Of a stretch of DNA of 64,000 bases, positions 16,650 to 25,769 are shown in pieces. Source of the DNA: Kyrpidia sp. (GTDB lineage: Bacteria > Bacillota > Bacilli > Kyrpidiales > Kyrpidiaceae); NCBI GenBank assembly GCA_029960885.1, contig JASBVV010000054.1, positions 1-64,000 on the forward strand. Reading direction: 5' to 3'. The translations under genes and the position numbers were made by a program. Below the pieces are notes generated by a model. The model had not been told where the DNA came from. It saw nothing but the letters and a program-made list of their open reading frames with translations, and did no database searches. The first letter of the stretch is position 1; every line of letters begins with the position of its first letter.

Positions 16650-16847
16650 TCACGTCCAACGCGGCGGGTGCGGGGTGCCGCCCGTGGTCGATGAGGCCGG
16701 GTCCGTTTGCATCTTGCGGCGCAATTCCGGGCGCGGACAGGTCAGGCCCGCCTCCTTCCAATCTTTCCGCCATCGCAAGGGGCGGACGGGACAATCGGGG
16801 TGGGTGAACCAGTGAATGGGACAGCGATACCGATCAATACAGGACAT
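16650..16847 (-). CDS. Small cysteine/histidine-containing protein (65 aa)
   Basis: ATG 16847 is preceded by GGAGGAGGT at 9 bases. The product begins MSCIDRYRCPIHWFTHPDC and continues with PVRPLRWRKDWKEAGLTCPR; the Cys and His spacing could bind a metal ion. The C-terminal third is low in complexity (Ser/Thr/Pro). I know no family for it. The strong ribosome site and clustered Cys/His residues are the only support. Confidence 0.4.
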   Translation of the reverse strand: MSCIDRYRCPIHWFTHPDCPVRPLRWRKDWKEAGLTCPRPELRRKMQTDPASSTTGGTPHPPRWT

Positions 16848-16963
16848 CAAGATCGACCTCCTCCGGTGCAGTTCTGTGACCGGACCTTTACAAAAATTTG
16901 ACGCCCTCGTATGGAGGAGCAGAAAATTGTACACAATATATTCAAATTCATTTTGTCGATTTG

Positions 16964-16972
16964 TGTTATAAT
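16964..16972 (+). promoter_or_regulatory. Extended -10 promoter of codY
   Basis: TGTTATAAT (16964-16972) is a consensus extended -10 element; no good -35 lies 16-18 bases upstream. The leader of about 105 bases before codY contains a 15-base palindrome, AAGTCTT-C-AAGACTT (16995-17009). Confidence 0.55.
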
Positions 16973-17085
16973 ACTGTATGAAATCGTTGGCGCGAAGTCT
17001 TCAAGACTTTCGATAGATCGGGTATCTTTCTCCCCCGACGCTTCGCCGAATGTCCAACACATATCCTAAGAAGGAGTGGATCACA

Positions 17086-17868
17086 ATGGGTACCATGTTG
17101 GAAAAGGTTCATCGAATGAATGTACTCCTGCAGAAATCGGCGGCTGAGTCCATCGATTTTAAAGAGATGTGCGAGCTGCTGAGCGAGACCCTGCGGGCTA
17201 ACGTCTACGTGGTCAGCAAAAGCGGAAAGATCCTCGGTTACGGCATGGCCGAGTACGCTCTCACCGCCGAATGGGAGCGAATCATGAACGTCGACGGGCG
17301 GTTCCCCGGCGAGTTTAACGATACGCTCCTGAGCTTCAGTGAAACGGCGGTCAACCTTCAGAACAAAGAGAAACTGTATGTGTTTTCCGAGGAGGAAAAC
17401 GAGACGTTCCGCCAGAAGAACATCACCATCGTTCCCGTGGTCGGCGGGGGAGAACGACTGGGAACGATGCTGCTCGCCCGACTCGATCGAAAGTTCACCG
17501 ACGAAGACATCATCCTCGCGGAATACGCTGCAACCATCGTCGCCATGGAGATCCTTCGCGCGAAACAGATCCAGCGACAGGAGGAAACCCGCAAACGCAT
17601 GATGGCCCAACTGGCCTTCGACAACCTCTCGTACTCGGAGGTGCAGGCGGTGATGTCCATCATGAACGCGCTCAAAGGCGACGACGGCGTCATCGTCGCC
17701 AGCCGGGTGGCGGACGAAGGCGGAATCACCCGTTCCGTGGTCGTCAATGCGGTACGCAAGCTGCAGAGTGCCGGATTGGTGGACAGCCGGTCCCTGGGCA
17801 TGAAAGGCACCTACCTGCGCATTCTCAATCCGTTCTTGCGGGACGTGCTCAAAAAAGCGGTGGTCTGA
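17086..17868 (+). CDS. codY: GTP-sensing global regulator CodY
   Basis: The 260-residue product has the CodY N-terminal GAF domain (LLQKSAAESIDFKEMCELLS onward), a linker helix and a C-terminal winged helix-turn-helix (VIVASRVADEGGITRSVVVN, then ARKLQSAGLVDSRSLGMKGT with VRKLQ at its start). CodY binds branched-chain amino acids and GTP and represses stationary-phase and amino-acid synthesis genes. ATG 17086 follows AAGGAG; ATG 17095 is an alternative. Here it stands alone rather than after the xerC/clpQY (codVWX) genes of B. subtilis. leuCD and gdh in the window are plausible targets by family knowledge. Confidence 0.95.
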   Translation: MGTMLEKVHRMNVLLQKSAAESIDFKEMCELLSETLRANVYVVSKSGKILGYGMAEYALTAEWERIMNVDGRFPGEFNDTLLSFSETAVNLQNKEKLYVFSEEENETFRQKNITIVPVVGGGERLGTMLLARLDRKFTDEDIILAEYAATIVAMEILRAKQIQRQEETRKRMMAQLAFDNLSYSEVQAVMSIMNALKGDDGVIVASRVADEGGITRSVVVNAVRKLQSAGLVDSRSLGMKGTYLRILNPFLRDVLKKAVV

Positions 17869-17909
17869 CGGCCCCGCCCGCAAGACCAAAAACTCCGCAA
17901 CTATTCTAT

Positions 17910-17944
17910 GATCGGGGCGTTGGGATGATCCCAACGCCCCGATC
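17910..17944. terminator. Long hairpin between codY and the PASTA gene
   Basis: A near-perfect 17-bp inverted repeat starts GATCGGGGCGTTGGGAT (17910-17926) and ends at 17944, with a minimal loop. It separates convergent genes and probably terminates both, although the flanking T runs are poor. Confidence 0.65.
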
Positions 17945-17972
17945 CTTGTGGTACACCCGGCACGCCGGGGGA

Positions 17973-19562
17973 TCAGGAACCGCGACTCACCCGAAAAACC
18001 GCCTGGTCCTTGTCCCCGACCCGGGTCCCAGGGGAAGGGCTTTGATCAATAACCGTTCCTTTGGGCCGATCGGAGGAAACGATCTCGTACCGAAAATGAA
18101 TGCCGAGGTTCAGGAGCTGGCTCTGGGCTTGGTCCAGCGTGAGCCCGGTCAGGTCCGGCATCGTCTTATCCCCCGGGCTTCCCGCAGCCGGCGGTTGCAC
18201 AACGGAAGGCCCGGGCCCGGACCCTTCCCCGTCCGGCGTCGCCTGCCCGGGCATCCCTTGACCCGGCGGCGCCCCCTGTCCGGACGAGTTCGGCGGGACG
18301 GCCACCTGCAGGTGAACAACCCGATCGGGTTTCAAAGTCTTTCCGCCGTACGGATCCTGGCCGATCACCGTTCCGGGGGGTTGAGTGCTGGATTGGGGCT
18401 CTTTGACGACCTTGGAAGGATCCAGTCCGGCTTGCACCAGGGCCCCCACCGCGGCATCGTAGGATTTACCCACCACAAAAGGCATGGTGACCTCGCCCGG
18501 CCCCCGCATAAACACGGCATACGCCAGACTTGCGCCGCCCACGACGGCCAAAAGGATCACCATGGCCGCCATGGCCGCCCGGGACCAATGGAACCGGTAC
18601 AGAAATCCGGAAGCACCGCCTCCCGGCCTGTGTCGCATCGCCTTGCCCCCGGGCCCTCCCATGAGAGCTTTGCGCGGGTTTGGCGCCCGATGGCCTCGAC
18701 CAAAAGCGAATTCCCGCACGCTCTCGAGTGCGTCCCGCCCCAATGCCGCGCGGTGCCCCTTCGTCCCGGTTCCCCGCTTGGCTCCCGGAACCGGACCTCC
18801 GTCCTCTTTTCGAGCCCCGACGGTGCCCGCCGCAGTTCCGGCGGGGCGCGTGTCCCCGGAGACCGGCGACATCCCGCTCATCACCTCGCGCAGTGCACGC
18901 ACACACGCCTCCAGATCGGGAAACCGAGTCTCCGGATCCTGGGACGCCGCCCGCAGCCACCAATGCCCAAACGCCTGAATCCATAACGGTGGGTATTGTT
19001 CCTGGGCCAGCCAACTTTCAAGGGCCTCCCATTGTAGAGGAGCGTCGATGTTCCCCGTGGCAAGCTGCACCGCTGTCCTTGCCAACTGTCGAGTCAAAGG
19101 CGTCTCTTCGGCCCCCAAACCGTACAATACAATGCCGCCGTCTGATCTCACCCAAAGCCAGCGCGGGTCCACCGACAACATGGACAGGCCCGCCCGATTC
19201 CATTCCAGAACCGCCCCGCCCAGGTCAGCCAGCCGGGACTCCCACTTTCCGGCACCTCCTTTTGGCGATTCAACACATTCTTTCCAAAACGGTCGTCCCT
19301 CGGTTCGGCCGTAAACGACGTACACCGTGCCGCCGTCCATGCCCACATCGTAGATCTCGGGCAACGAAGGCCATGACTGACCCGCGGCCGTACGGATCTC
19401 CCGGAGCAGGACATCCCGCTGTTCTCCGGCCATTCCCTTGAACACACCCAAAGCGACCGGCCGGTGGAGGGAGCGATCCCACCCCAAGTGCAATTCACCC
19501 GCCCGCGTCGATCCGACCAGCGCCTGAGACTCGTACCGCTCGCCCCAGACAAGACTCACCAT
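17973..19562 (-). CDS. Membrane pseudokinase with two PASTA repeats
   Basis: The 529-residue protein has a kinase-like N-terminal part (about residues 10-210; GWDRSLHRPVALGVF, LLREIRTAAGQSWPSLPEIY, VYVVYGRTEGRPF), a basic Gly/Pro linker, one membrane segment (MAAMVILLAVVGGASLAYAV) and two external PASTA repeats (MPFVVGKSYDAAVGALVQAG; MPDLTGLTLDQAQSQLLNLG). The layout is that of PrkC/StkP kinases. However, the ATP-binding lysine of VALK is Gly, the HRD loop reads LSMLSVDPRWLWV and DFG reads LYGLG, so catalysis looks lost. PASTA domains bind muropeptides or lipid II. ATG 19562 follows GGGAGG; an upstream GTG falls inside that site. A sensory or scaffold role is inference. Confidence 0.8.
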   Translation of the reverse strand: MVSLVWGERYESQALVGSTRAGELHLGWDRSLHRPVALGVFKGMAGEQRDVLLREIRTAAGQSWPSLPEIYDVGMDGGTVYVVYGRTEGRPFWKECVESPKGGAGKWESRLADLGGAVLEWNRAGLSMLSVDPRWLWVRSDGGIVLYGLGAEETPLTRQLARTAVQLATGNIDAPLQWEALESWLAQEQYPPLWIQAFGHWWLRAASQDPETRFPDLEACVRALREVMSGMSPVSGDTRPAGTAAGTVGARKEDGGPVPGAKRGTGTKGHRAALGRDALESVREFAFGRGHRAPNPRKALMGGPGGKAMRHRPGGGASGFLYRFHWSRAAMAAMVILLAVVGGASLAYAVFMRGPGEVTMPFVVGKSYDAAVGALVQAGLDPSKVVKEPQSSTQPPGTVIGQDPYGGKTLKPDRVVHLQVAVPPNSSGQGAPPGQGMPGQATPDGEGSGPGPSVVQPPAAGSPGDKTMPDLTGLTLDQAQSQLLNLGIHFRYEIVSSDRPKGTVIDQSPSPGTRVGDKDQAVFRVSRGS

Positions 19563-19675
19563 GGGCTCGCCTCCCACTCGGTCATCCTTACCCCTATCAT
19601 ATAGCTTTACGACTTCGCCGTTATTTTTCAGACCGCCGCTTTTTCGGAATCACTCCAACCCGACCGATCCGCACT

Positions 19676-19704
19676 TAGACAAAGTGAGAAATTCGTGATA
19701 CACA
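19676..19704 (+). promoter_or_regulatory. Candidate promoter of leuCD
   Basis: TAGACA (19676-19681), a 17-base spacer and TACACA (19699-19704) with an upstream TGA giving an extended -10. It lies about 40 bases before the leuC start. Moderate match only. Confidence 0.4.
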
Positions 19705-19745
19705 TATTAGTATAGTCCCAGGTGGGCCGGAGGAGGGAAAGCGAG

Positions 19746-21146
19746 TTGCCGAAAACATTATTCGATAAAATTTGGGAACGCCACGTGGTCGACGAGGAAC
19801 CGGGGAAGCCGCCCCTGCTGTACATCGACCTGCATTTGGTGCACGAGGTCACCTCGCCTCAAGCGTTTGAAGGGCTTCGGTTGGCCGGGCGCAAGGTGCG
19901 CCGGCCGGATCTGACGTTTGCCGTGGTGGATCACAACGTCCCCACCACCGATCGGAACCTGCCCATCGCAGATCCCGTCGCCGCCGAACAGATTGAAACA
20001 TTGGCGAGGAATTGCCGGGATTTCGGGATTCGACTGTGGGACCTTCACGCCGTCGAGCAAGGCATTGTCCATGTCATCGGCCCTGAACTCGGTCTGACCT
20101 TGCCGGGAAAGACGATCGTATGCGGGGACAGCCACACGTCCACTCACGGGGCGTTTGGGGCTTTGGCTTTCGGAATCGGCACCAGCGAAGTGGAGCACGT
20201 GCTCGCCACCCAGTGCCTCCCCCAGAGCAAACCCCGAACCACCGAGGTGAACATCACCGGCCGGCGCCGTCGGGGCGTCTCGGCGAAGGACGTCATCCTC
20301 GCCCTCATCGCCCGAAACGGCACGGATTTTGCCACCGGTTCGGTAATTGAATACACGGGAGAAGCCATTCGAGAAATGACCATGGAAGAGCGGATGACCG
20401 TGTGCAATATGTCGATTGAGGCCGGTGCCCGGGCGGGGCTGATCGCTCCGGATGAAACCACCTTCGCCTATGTGAAAGGCCGCCGTTTTGCCCCCCGGGG
20501 CGAACAGTGGGAAGAAGCGGTCCGGGATTGGAAGGAATTGTACACCGACCCCGGGGCTGTTTTCGACCGTCGGGTGGAACTGGACGTCTCCACCCTGGCA
20601 CCCCAGGTGACATGGGGGACGAACCCGGGAATGGGGACCGACGTCACCGGCGTGGTGCCGAGCCCGGAGGACTTTGCCGACGAGGCCCGGCGCCGCGCTG
20701 TGGAACGGGCGCTGCAGTACATGGACCTGAAGCCGGGGACGCCGATCACCTCCATTCGCATCGACCGGGTATTCATCGGATCCTGCACCAACAGCCGACT
20801 CGAAGATCTGCGGGCGGCCGCGGCCATTGTGCGAGGCCATAAAGTGGCTCCTCACGTCCGGGCCATGGTGGTGCCCGGATCCGGCCTGGTCAAACGGCAG
20901 GCGGAGGCGGAGGGACTCGACCGGATCTTTCGGGAGGCGGGCTTCGAGTGGCGGGAGGCCGGCTGCAGTATGTGTCTGGGGATGAATCCGGACATCCTGC
21001 AACCGGGGGAGCGGTGTGCATCCACGTCGAACCGGAATTTTGAAGGACGCCAGGGCCGGGGCGGACGGACCCACCTTGTCAGTCCGGAAATGGCGGCGGC
21101 TGCGGCCGTGGCCGGTCATTTTGTCGATGTTCGCGAGTGGTTTTAG
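19746..21146 (+). CDS. leuC: 3-isopropylmalate dehydratase large subunit
   Basis: The 466-residue aconitase-family protein shows [20 protein letters not shown] near residue 130 and the iron-sulfur cysteines in FIGSCTNSR and [10 protein letters not shown]. With LeuD it isomerises 2-isopropylmalate to 3-isopropylmalate in leucine synthesis. The TTG start at 19746 is chosen because GGAGGAGGGAAA lies just upstream and no ATG fits. leuD follows after 24 bases. leuA and leuB are not adjacent. Confidence 0.95.
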   Translation: MPKTLFDKIWERHVVDEEPGKPPLLYIDLHLVHEVTSPQAFEGLRLAGRKVRRPDLTFAVVDHNVPTTDRNLPIADPVAAEQIETLARNCRDFGIRLWDLHAVEQGIVHVIGPELGLTLPGKTIVCGDSHTSTHGAFGALAFGIGTSEVEHVLATQCLPQSKPRTTEVNITGRRRRGVSAKDVILALIARNGTDFATGSVIEYTGEAIREMTMEERMTVCNMSIEAGARAGLIAPDETTFAYVKGRRFAPRGEQWEEAVRDWKELYTDPGAVFDRRVELDVSTLAPQVTWGTNPGMGTDVTGVVPSPEDFADEARRRAVERALQYMDLKPGTPITSIRIDRVFIGSCTNSRLEDLRAAAAIVRGHKVAPHVRAMVVPGSGLVKRQAEAEGLDRIFREAGFEWREAGCSMCLGMNPDILQPGERCASTSNRNFEGRQGRGGRTHLVSPEMAAAAAVAGHFVDVREWF

Positions 21147-21170
21147 CCGGGTGAGGAAAGGTGGGAAACC

Positions 21171-21782
21171 ATGAAACCATTTACGCAGCATGAGGGACTG
21201 GTCGCCCCGTTGGATCGGGTCAACGTCGATACGGACCAAATTATTCCGAAACAGTTTCTCAAGCGCATCCAGCGGACGGGATTCGGCCAATTTCTCTTTT
21301 ACGATTGGCGGTTTCGCGAGGACGGGACTCCGGATCCGGACTTTGTGTTGAATCGGGCGGAGTATCGACAGGCGTCGATTCTGCTGGCCCGGGACAATTT
21401 TGGCTGCGGTTCGTCCAGAGAACACGCCCCATGGGCGCTCCAGGATTTCGGATTTCGAGTCATCGTCGCCCCGTCCTTTGCCGATATTTTCTATAATAAT
21501 TGTTTCAAAAATGGTCTATTGCCGCTCCGTCTGCCCGGGGAGGTCGTGGACCGACTGTTTGCCGAAGTGCAGCGGCGGCCGGGCTACCGCCTCACGGTGG
21601 ATCTGGAGTCCTGTGAGGTTCGGGACGGACAGGGGTGGAAGACGGGATTTGACATCGATCCCTTTCGACGGGAGTCGCTGCTCAAAGGTCTTGACGACAT
21701 CGGGATGACCTTGTCGAAAGAAATGCAGATCAGCCGGTATGAGCAGAAGATACCCGGTTACATGGTGCCGACGGAAGCCTGA
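21171..21782 (+). CDS. leuD: 3-isopropylmalate dehydratase small subunit
   Basis: The 203-residue swivel-domain protein carries [17 protein letters not shown] and the substrate-loop region [19 protein letters not shown], typical of the bacterial LeuD of about 200 residues. It completes the isomerase with LeuC. ATG 21171 follows GAGGAAAGG. A GC-rich hairpin follows the gene. Confidence 0.95.
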   Translation: MKPFTQHEGLVAPLDRVNVDTDQIIPKQFLKRIQRTGFGQFLFYDWRFREDGTPDPDFVLNRAEYRQASILLARDNFGCGSSREHAPWALQDFGFRVIVAPSFADIFYNNCFKNGLLPLRLPGEVVDRLFAEVQRRPGYRLTVDLESCEVRDGQGWKTGFDIDPFRRESLLKGLDDIGMTLSKEMQISRYEQKIPGYMVPTEA

Positions 21783-21814
21783 CGGTGCGCCGCCAGCGAC
21801 GGCGTCAACATCAC

Positions 21815-21841
21815 GGGCCCGGGGAGCCGTTCCCCGGGCCC
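21815..21841. terminator. GC-rich hairpin after leuD
   Basis: GGGCCCGGGGA (21815-21825) pairs with TCCCCGGGCCC (21831-21841) across 5 bases, between leuD and the convergent CotF gene. There is no T run, so this is a probable rather than certain intrinsic terminator. Confidence 0.55.
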
Positions 21842-21882
21842 TGGTCGGCATGGGGGCAAACCGCCCGAACGGACGGCCCCGG

Positions 21883-22455
21883 TTACTGATAAGCGGGCTG
21901 AGCCCCGGCGGGTTGTCCGACGGGTTGATAATGATGGAGCAGGGTTTGCGCCGTTTTGTCCAGCAAAGTCGGGACCTGGTACCATCCCTTCTGGTTCATG
22001 AACAGGAACGTTTCATAGGCGTGCTGGGCACAGGTGACCGCCCCGTTGATCATCATCTGGCGCAAATTGGGGTCGGCGCACTCCAGAGCCGCCTGCATTT
22101 GGTTGCGGGCGGAGTTTTTGTGCCAAGACAGAACCGCCCCGGCAATCTGTTGATCAGTGAACGAGGTCACGCCGGTCTGGGGGGTCACCGGAGCGGGTTG
22201 GCGCAGGCCGTAAGCGATCTGCTGCGGCTGGGCCAAGCGCATATCGGGCTGATGGGGGGTTGCCGCTTTATAGGTGTGCGTATAGCTGACCATTTCGTTG
22301 TACCCGGCCACCGCCGCCTGTAAATGGCGTTCGATCATCTGCCTGAGGCTCTGGTCTTGGCATTGACGGGTATAGAACGAAAAATGTTCGATCTGCAACC
22401 TTTTGTCGTTCAAAATTTCATGGGTTTCCATCGCTTCGTGGGCACCGTACGGCAT
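21883..22455 (-). CDS. Spore coat protein, CotF family
   Basis: The 190-residue protein has two ferritin-like helical repeats typical of the Coat_F family: LNDKRLQIEHFSFYTRQCQD near residue 20 and SFTDQQIAGAVLSWHKNSAR near residue 100, then CADPNLRQMMINGAVTCAQH. The C-terminal tail is Gln/Pro-rich (YQPVGQPAGAQPAYQ). Coat_F proteins are components of the spore coat. ATG 22455 follows AAGGAGGAAT. It stands alone between leuCD and the ABC ATPase. Confidence 0.88.
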   Translation of the reverse strand: MPYGAHEAMETHEILNDKRLQIEHFSFYTRQCQDQSLRQMIERHLQAAVAGYNEMVSYTHTYKAATPHQPDMRLAQPQQIAYGLRQPAPVTPQTGVTSFTDQQIAGAVLSWHKNSARNQMQAALECADPNLRQMMINGAVTCAQHAYETFLFMNQKGWYQVPTLLDKTAQTLLHHYQPVGQPAGAQPAYQ

Positions 22456-22575
22456 CCTGATTCCTCCTTGGCAGATATCTTGTTCCTTCCGTAGCATGGC
22501 GTGGATCGGCCGGCTTTATGCATCAACGCACGCCCGGACCCGCCAAGCGCACCAAGGAGTCCGTTTACCGTTCGG

Positions 22576-23670
22576 CTACCGAATGGCTTCTTCCGTTTCC
22601 TCATCAAACAGATGAACTTTGTCCGGGTCGACGGCCACGCCCAGAGACTCACCGGGGGACACCTTCAAGGATGGATCCACCCGCATGGTCATCGTCATGT
22701 CCCCCTTGCCCAGATACAGGTACGTCTCAGCCCCGGTCGGTTCCACCACCTCAACGGTCGCCCTGAACACCGCCGGCTCTCCGTCCGCACCGGCGGGCCT
22801 CAGGTGTTCCGGGCGCACCCCGAGAACCACCCGGCGCCCGCCGTCGTGTTTTTTCAGTGCTTCAGCCGACAAAGGCGGAAGCGGCACGCGCAGGTCTCGC
22901 GCCACAAAGAATACGGCCCCGCCGTCCTCCATCCATTCCCCCGGGATGGTGTTCATCGCCGGAGAACCGATGAATCCCGCCACGAACAGGTTGGCCGGGA
23001 CGTGATAGATGCGCTCCGGGGTGTCCACCTGCTGCACGATGCCGTCTTTCATCACTGTGATCCGGTCCCCCATCGTCATCGCTTCGGTCTGATCATGGGT
23101 GACATAAATCGTGGTGGTCTCCAGCCTGCGATGAAGCCGAATGATCTCCGCGCGCATCTGCACCCGCAGCTTCGCATCGAGGTTCGACAACGGCTCGTCC
23201 ATTAAAAATACCTGGGGATTTCGCACAATGGCCCGCCCCAAGGCCACCCGCTGCCTCTGTCCGCCCGACAGAGCCTTGGGTTTGCGGTCCAAAAGATGGT
23301 CGATCCCCAGTGTTTTCGCCGCTTCCCGCACCCGGCGATCGATCTCGGCTTTCGGCACCCTGCGCATTTTTAACCCAAAAGCCATATTGTCGTATACCGT
23401 CATGTGCGGGTAGAGCGCATAATTCTGGAACACCATGGAAATGTCTCGATCTTTCGGGGGCACATCGTTAACCAGGCGATCCCCGATGTACAGTTCCCCG
23501 GACGTCACTTCCTCCAACCCGGCCACCATCCGCAAAGTCGTGGATTTCCCGCAGCCGGACGGCCCCACCAACACCATGAACTCCCGATCCCGAACGTCCA
23601 AATTCAATTCATGCACCACGACGTGCTGTCCGAACGCCTTCACCACATGGTGAAATGTCACCCGCGCCAC
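22576..23670 (-). CDS. Sugar ABC transporter ATPase, MsmX/UgpC/MalK type
   Basis: The 364-residue ATPase shows Walker A GPSGCGKST, the signature LSGGQRQRVALGRA, Walker B VFLMDEPLSNLDAKLR and the H-loop YVTHDQTEAMTMG, followed by a C-terminal TOBE/regulatory region (VLGVRPEHL). This clade energises several carbohydrate importers from a single unlinked gene in Bacillus, and here too there is no permease or binding protein nearby. GTG 23670 is selected since the ABC domain begins at once (VARVTFHHVV) and GGGAGGGG lies upstream. The 275 bases before the start hold no gene I can support. Confidence 0.92.
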   Translation of the reverse strand: MARVTFHHVVKAFGQHVVVHELNLDVRDREFMVLVGPSGCGKSTTLRMVAGLEEVTSGELYIGDRLVNDVPPKDRDISMVFQNYALYPHMTVYDNMAFGLKMRRVPKAEIDRRVREAAKTLGIDHLLDRKPKALSGGQRQRVALGRAIVRNPQVFLMDEPLSNLDAKLRVQMRAEIIRLHRRLETTTIYVTHDQTEAMTMGDRITVMKDGIVQQVDTPERIYHVPANLFVAGFIGSPAMNTIPGEWMEDGGAVFFVARDLRVPLPPLSAEALKKHDGGRRVVLGVRPEHLRPAGADGEPAVFRATVEVVEPTGAETYLYLGKGDMTMTMRVDPSLKVSPGESLGVAVDPDKVHLFDEETEEAIR

Positions 23671-23945
23671 GTTTCCTCGCCCCTCCCGGCGGAGCCACAA
23701 CCCGTCGTTCCTGCCGCAATCGCCGGAACCGCCGGTCCGGCAGGCCATCACACCCGCTCGCCTCCCGTCTCGGCGACCGCCCGAACCCGAGTCCGCCTTC
23801 GGTCATGGCGTCCACCCCTGTCGCCAACCCTCCGGAGCGGGGCCGTCAACCCCATCCCCGGCTCTCGGGGTCGTCTCCACCGCCGAGACGGGCTCGCACC
23901 CAGCCCAGGCACTCCGCCCCCTCACGGCTCATCCCTCGGTGCACA

Positions 23946-24698
23946 TCACGCCGGGGGCGGACCCAACTGCATCAACAGGTTATGAGTGCCCCACGACGCC
24001 GCGGCCAGGAAGGCGACGAGTCCAAAATATACCAGGCCGTACCGTATGCGGGAGACGGTCGGTATCCACAGGTCAGGCTGCCGGCGCATCCGCCAAAATT
24101 CGATAAACCCGAAAATGAGAATCAAAAACAGGATCACATTGGGTCGCGTCACCGCCAGAGCGGCGGCCACCGCCAACCCGACGCCCCACAATTTCCGATG
24201 GATCGCCCTCACCACCCTGCCCCCGTCCAACGGGTACACGGGAAGCAAGTTGAAAAGGTTGATAAAAAAGCCCACGTAGGACAGAAACAGCATCAGGACC
24301 GACCCGGTCCAGCCATAGACCAGCCAACAAACGAGGGCACCGATCGTTCCTGCGATGGGACCCGCAATGCCCACAAAAGCATCCTCTCTCGGATCGAGAA
24401 ACTGCGTGCGAAGGCGAATAAACGCCCCCAAAAACGGAATGAAATACGGAAGCGAGGCGTCCCCTCCCTTGAGCCTAATAGCCACCACATGGCCCATCTC
24501 GTGCACAAACAGCAGGAGAACAAACCCCACGGCAAACTGCCAGCCCAAAAAGAGCGCATACGTGACCACCGTCAACAACATGGTCAAGATGGGCCCTTTG
24601 GCCAAGGCCAACAACTTGGCGACCGCCCACAACTTCGCCCCGAATTTCCCGAGAATCAGAGCGATGGCCGCAAGAACGCCGGCCGTTCGCCGTTTCAT
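23946..24698 (-). CDS. M50-family membrane metalloprotease (site-2 protease-like)
   Basis: The 250-residue polytopic protein has the zinc motif LFVHEMGHVVAIRLKGG near residue 68 and the second conserved segment FNLLPVYPLDGGR near residue 150, with about six hydrophobic segments. M50 proteases cut transmembrane substrates within the membrane. No PDZ domain is present, as in the compact family. ATG 24698 was preferred to 24710 because the AAAGGA site directly abuts the latter. The substrate is unknown; the ECF sigma/anti-sigma pair at 47.9 kb is a distant candidate only. Confidence 0.85.
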   Translation of the reverse strand: MKRRTAGVLAAIALILGKFGAKLWAVAKLLALAKGPILTMLLTVVTYALFLGWQFAVGFVLLLFVHEMGHVVAIRLKGGDASLPYFIPFLGAFIRLRTQFLDPREDAFVGIAGPIAGTIGALVCWLVYGWTGSVLMLFLSYVGFFINLFNLLPVYPLDGGRVVRAIHRKLWGVGLAVAAALAVTRPNVILFLILIFGFIEFWRMRRQPDLWIPTVSRIRYGLVYFGLVAFLAAASWGTHNLLMQLGPPPA

Positions 24699-24763
24699 GA
24701 ACAGAATCATCCTTTCCGCGGGTGGAATACACCCACGAGGCCATTATACCATCGACACCCCCG

Positions 24764-25357
24764 CTAGGGCAGTTTCCCGTCCCGAATCAATCGGCGCTGG
24801 CGATCTAGCAGATATTTCAAAAGAACGTCCAAGTGCCGATCGTCCATATCGAGGAATGTAACGGCAATGCGATGTCTGGAGTCCAACAGCGGCTCGACGC
24901 GGACCACCCTGGCCGATACCGGAATGGCCAGGGTGGGCAGCTCCACCGTCATCTCAAGCTCTTGGCCGACATTCAGGGGCGCCGGCGCAATGAACAGACA
25001 GCCATTGCCGCTGAGATTCACACAGCGCCCCTTATGCTCGTCCCATCGCACCACAAGATCCACCGGAACCCGGAAATACTTGCGGCGCCGTTCCCTATCC
25101 CACCGCTCCGGCATCTCCAACTCCAGGAGCTCCGCCTGGCCGTGAACCCGGCCCAATACCCGGGTGTTCGCCACATAACAGTCCCCTTTCCGAGGAAATA
25201 CCCGCAGCCGAATTTCTGTCCGATTCTTGAGCCCGCTCACGTTCGGATAGAGAATCCACAGCTTATTGTCCTGAATATCGTACACCACCGACTCGAATTG
25301 CACCGTTTCATCTCCGACGGCACACTCTCCATGCACCTTGAACCCCGGCTTGATCAT
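24764..25357 (-). CDS. PilZ-domain protein (YcgR/YpfA-like)
   Basis: The 197-residue protein has an N-terminal YcgR-like beta domain and a C-terminal PilZ domain with the c-di-GMP-binding arginines in ERRRKYFRVPV near residue 92 and the NLSGNGCLF motif near residue 113. Such proteins act as flagellar brakes or secretion regulators when c-di-GMP rises. There are no flagellar or cyclase genes next to it. It is the last intact gene before the degraded region at 25.4-26.2 kb. Confidence 0.85.
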   Translation of the reverse strand: MIKPGFKVHGECAVGDETVQFESVVYDIQDNKLWILYPNVSGLKNRTEIRLRVFPRKGDCYVANTRVLGRVHGQAELLELEMPERWDRERRRKYFRVPVDLVVRWDEHKGRCVNLSGNGCLFIAPAPLNVGQELEMTVELPTLAIPVSARVVRVEPLLDSRHRIAVTFLDMDDRHLDVLLKYLLDRQRRLIRDGKLP

Positions 25358-25483
25358 GAAAATAGGCCCCCTGTGGCGACAATTCGACCCATTCGCACCC
25401 GGACCGGCAAAACCGGCCCGTGCCGCCCTCCGTTTGCTCCACTTCTATGAGTGATTATTCTTCACGGAACCGCGAAAATCCTG

Positions 25484-25768
25484 TCAGAGGAACTTCGCCG
25501 CCGGCCCCCCGTCGACGGCCCGGTGATCGAACGTCAAACTGAGAGGCAACCGCTGCAGTTGCTCGATCCCCTTCTCGAACAACACGAGAAACGACTCCAC
25601 CCGGCCCACACCCAGCAGCGCCACTTCCGGGGCCGGAGGAACAGCCGTCTTCATACCGCCATCCGGCGCATCGGGCGCCAGAGCCCGCGCCCCGGCCGCC
25701 CGGCGCACATCTTCTTCGATGGGGCGTCCGCGGCGCCGCTCCCCTGTCGCGGACAGATCCACGCCCAA
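25484..25768 (-). pseudogene. Remnant of a dihydrolipoyl acyltransferase (E2)
   Basis: In one frame the sequence reads LGVDLSATG...GRPIEEDVRRAAG, the E3-binding (PSBD) domain, then jumps to APEVALLGVGRVESFLVLFE and LSLTFDHRAVDGGPAAKFL, the catalytic C-terminus with its HRxxDG motif, before a stop. The core of the catalytic domain (over a hundred residues) is missing between the two, as are the lipoyl domain and a start. This is a deleted fragment of an E2 such as those of acetoin, branched-chain or pyruvate dehydrogenase. It abuts the sigma-54 fragment. Confidence 0.8.
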
Positions 25769-25769
25769 G

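Noticed and set aside
16513-16794. Minus-strand frame of 93 codons beside the AbrB-like gene
   Set aside because: No ribosome site, Pro/Gly/Arg-rich shadow composition, and overlap with the better-supported Cys-rich frame.
16921-16972. CodY box (AATTTTCWGAAAATT) in its own promoter
   Set aside because: The AT-rich stretch matches at too few positions to be called.
19563-19745. Leucine T-box leader upstream of leuCD
   Set aside because: The space is short, and I see no T-box sequence (TGGNACCGCG type), specifier stem or terminator.
19758-21425. Very long antisense frame opposite leuC and leuD
   Set aside because: The composition is that of a GC-rich shadow frame; the leuCD frames carry all the family motifs.
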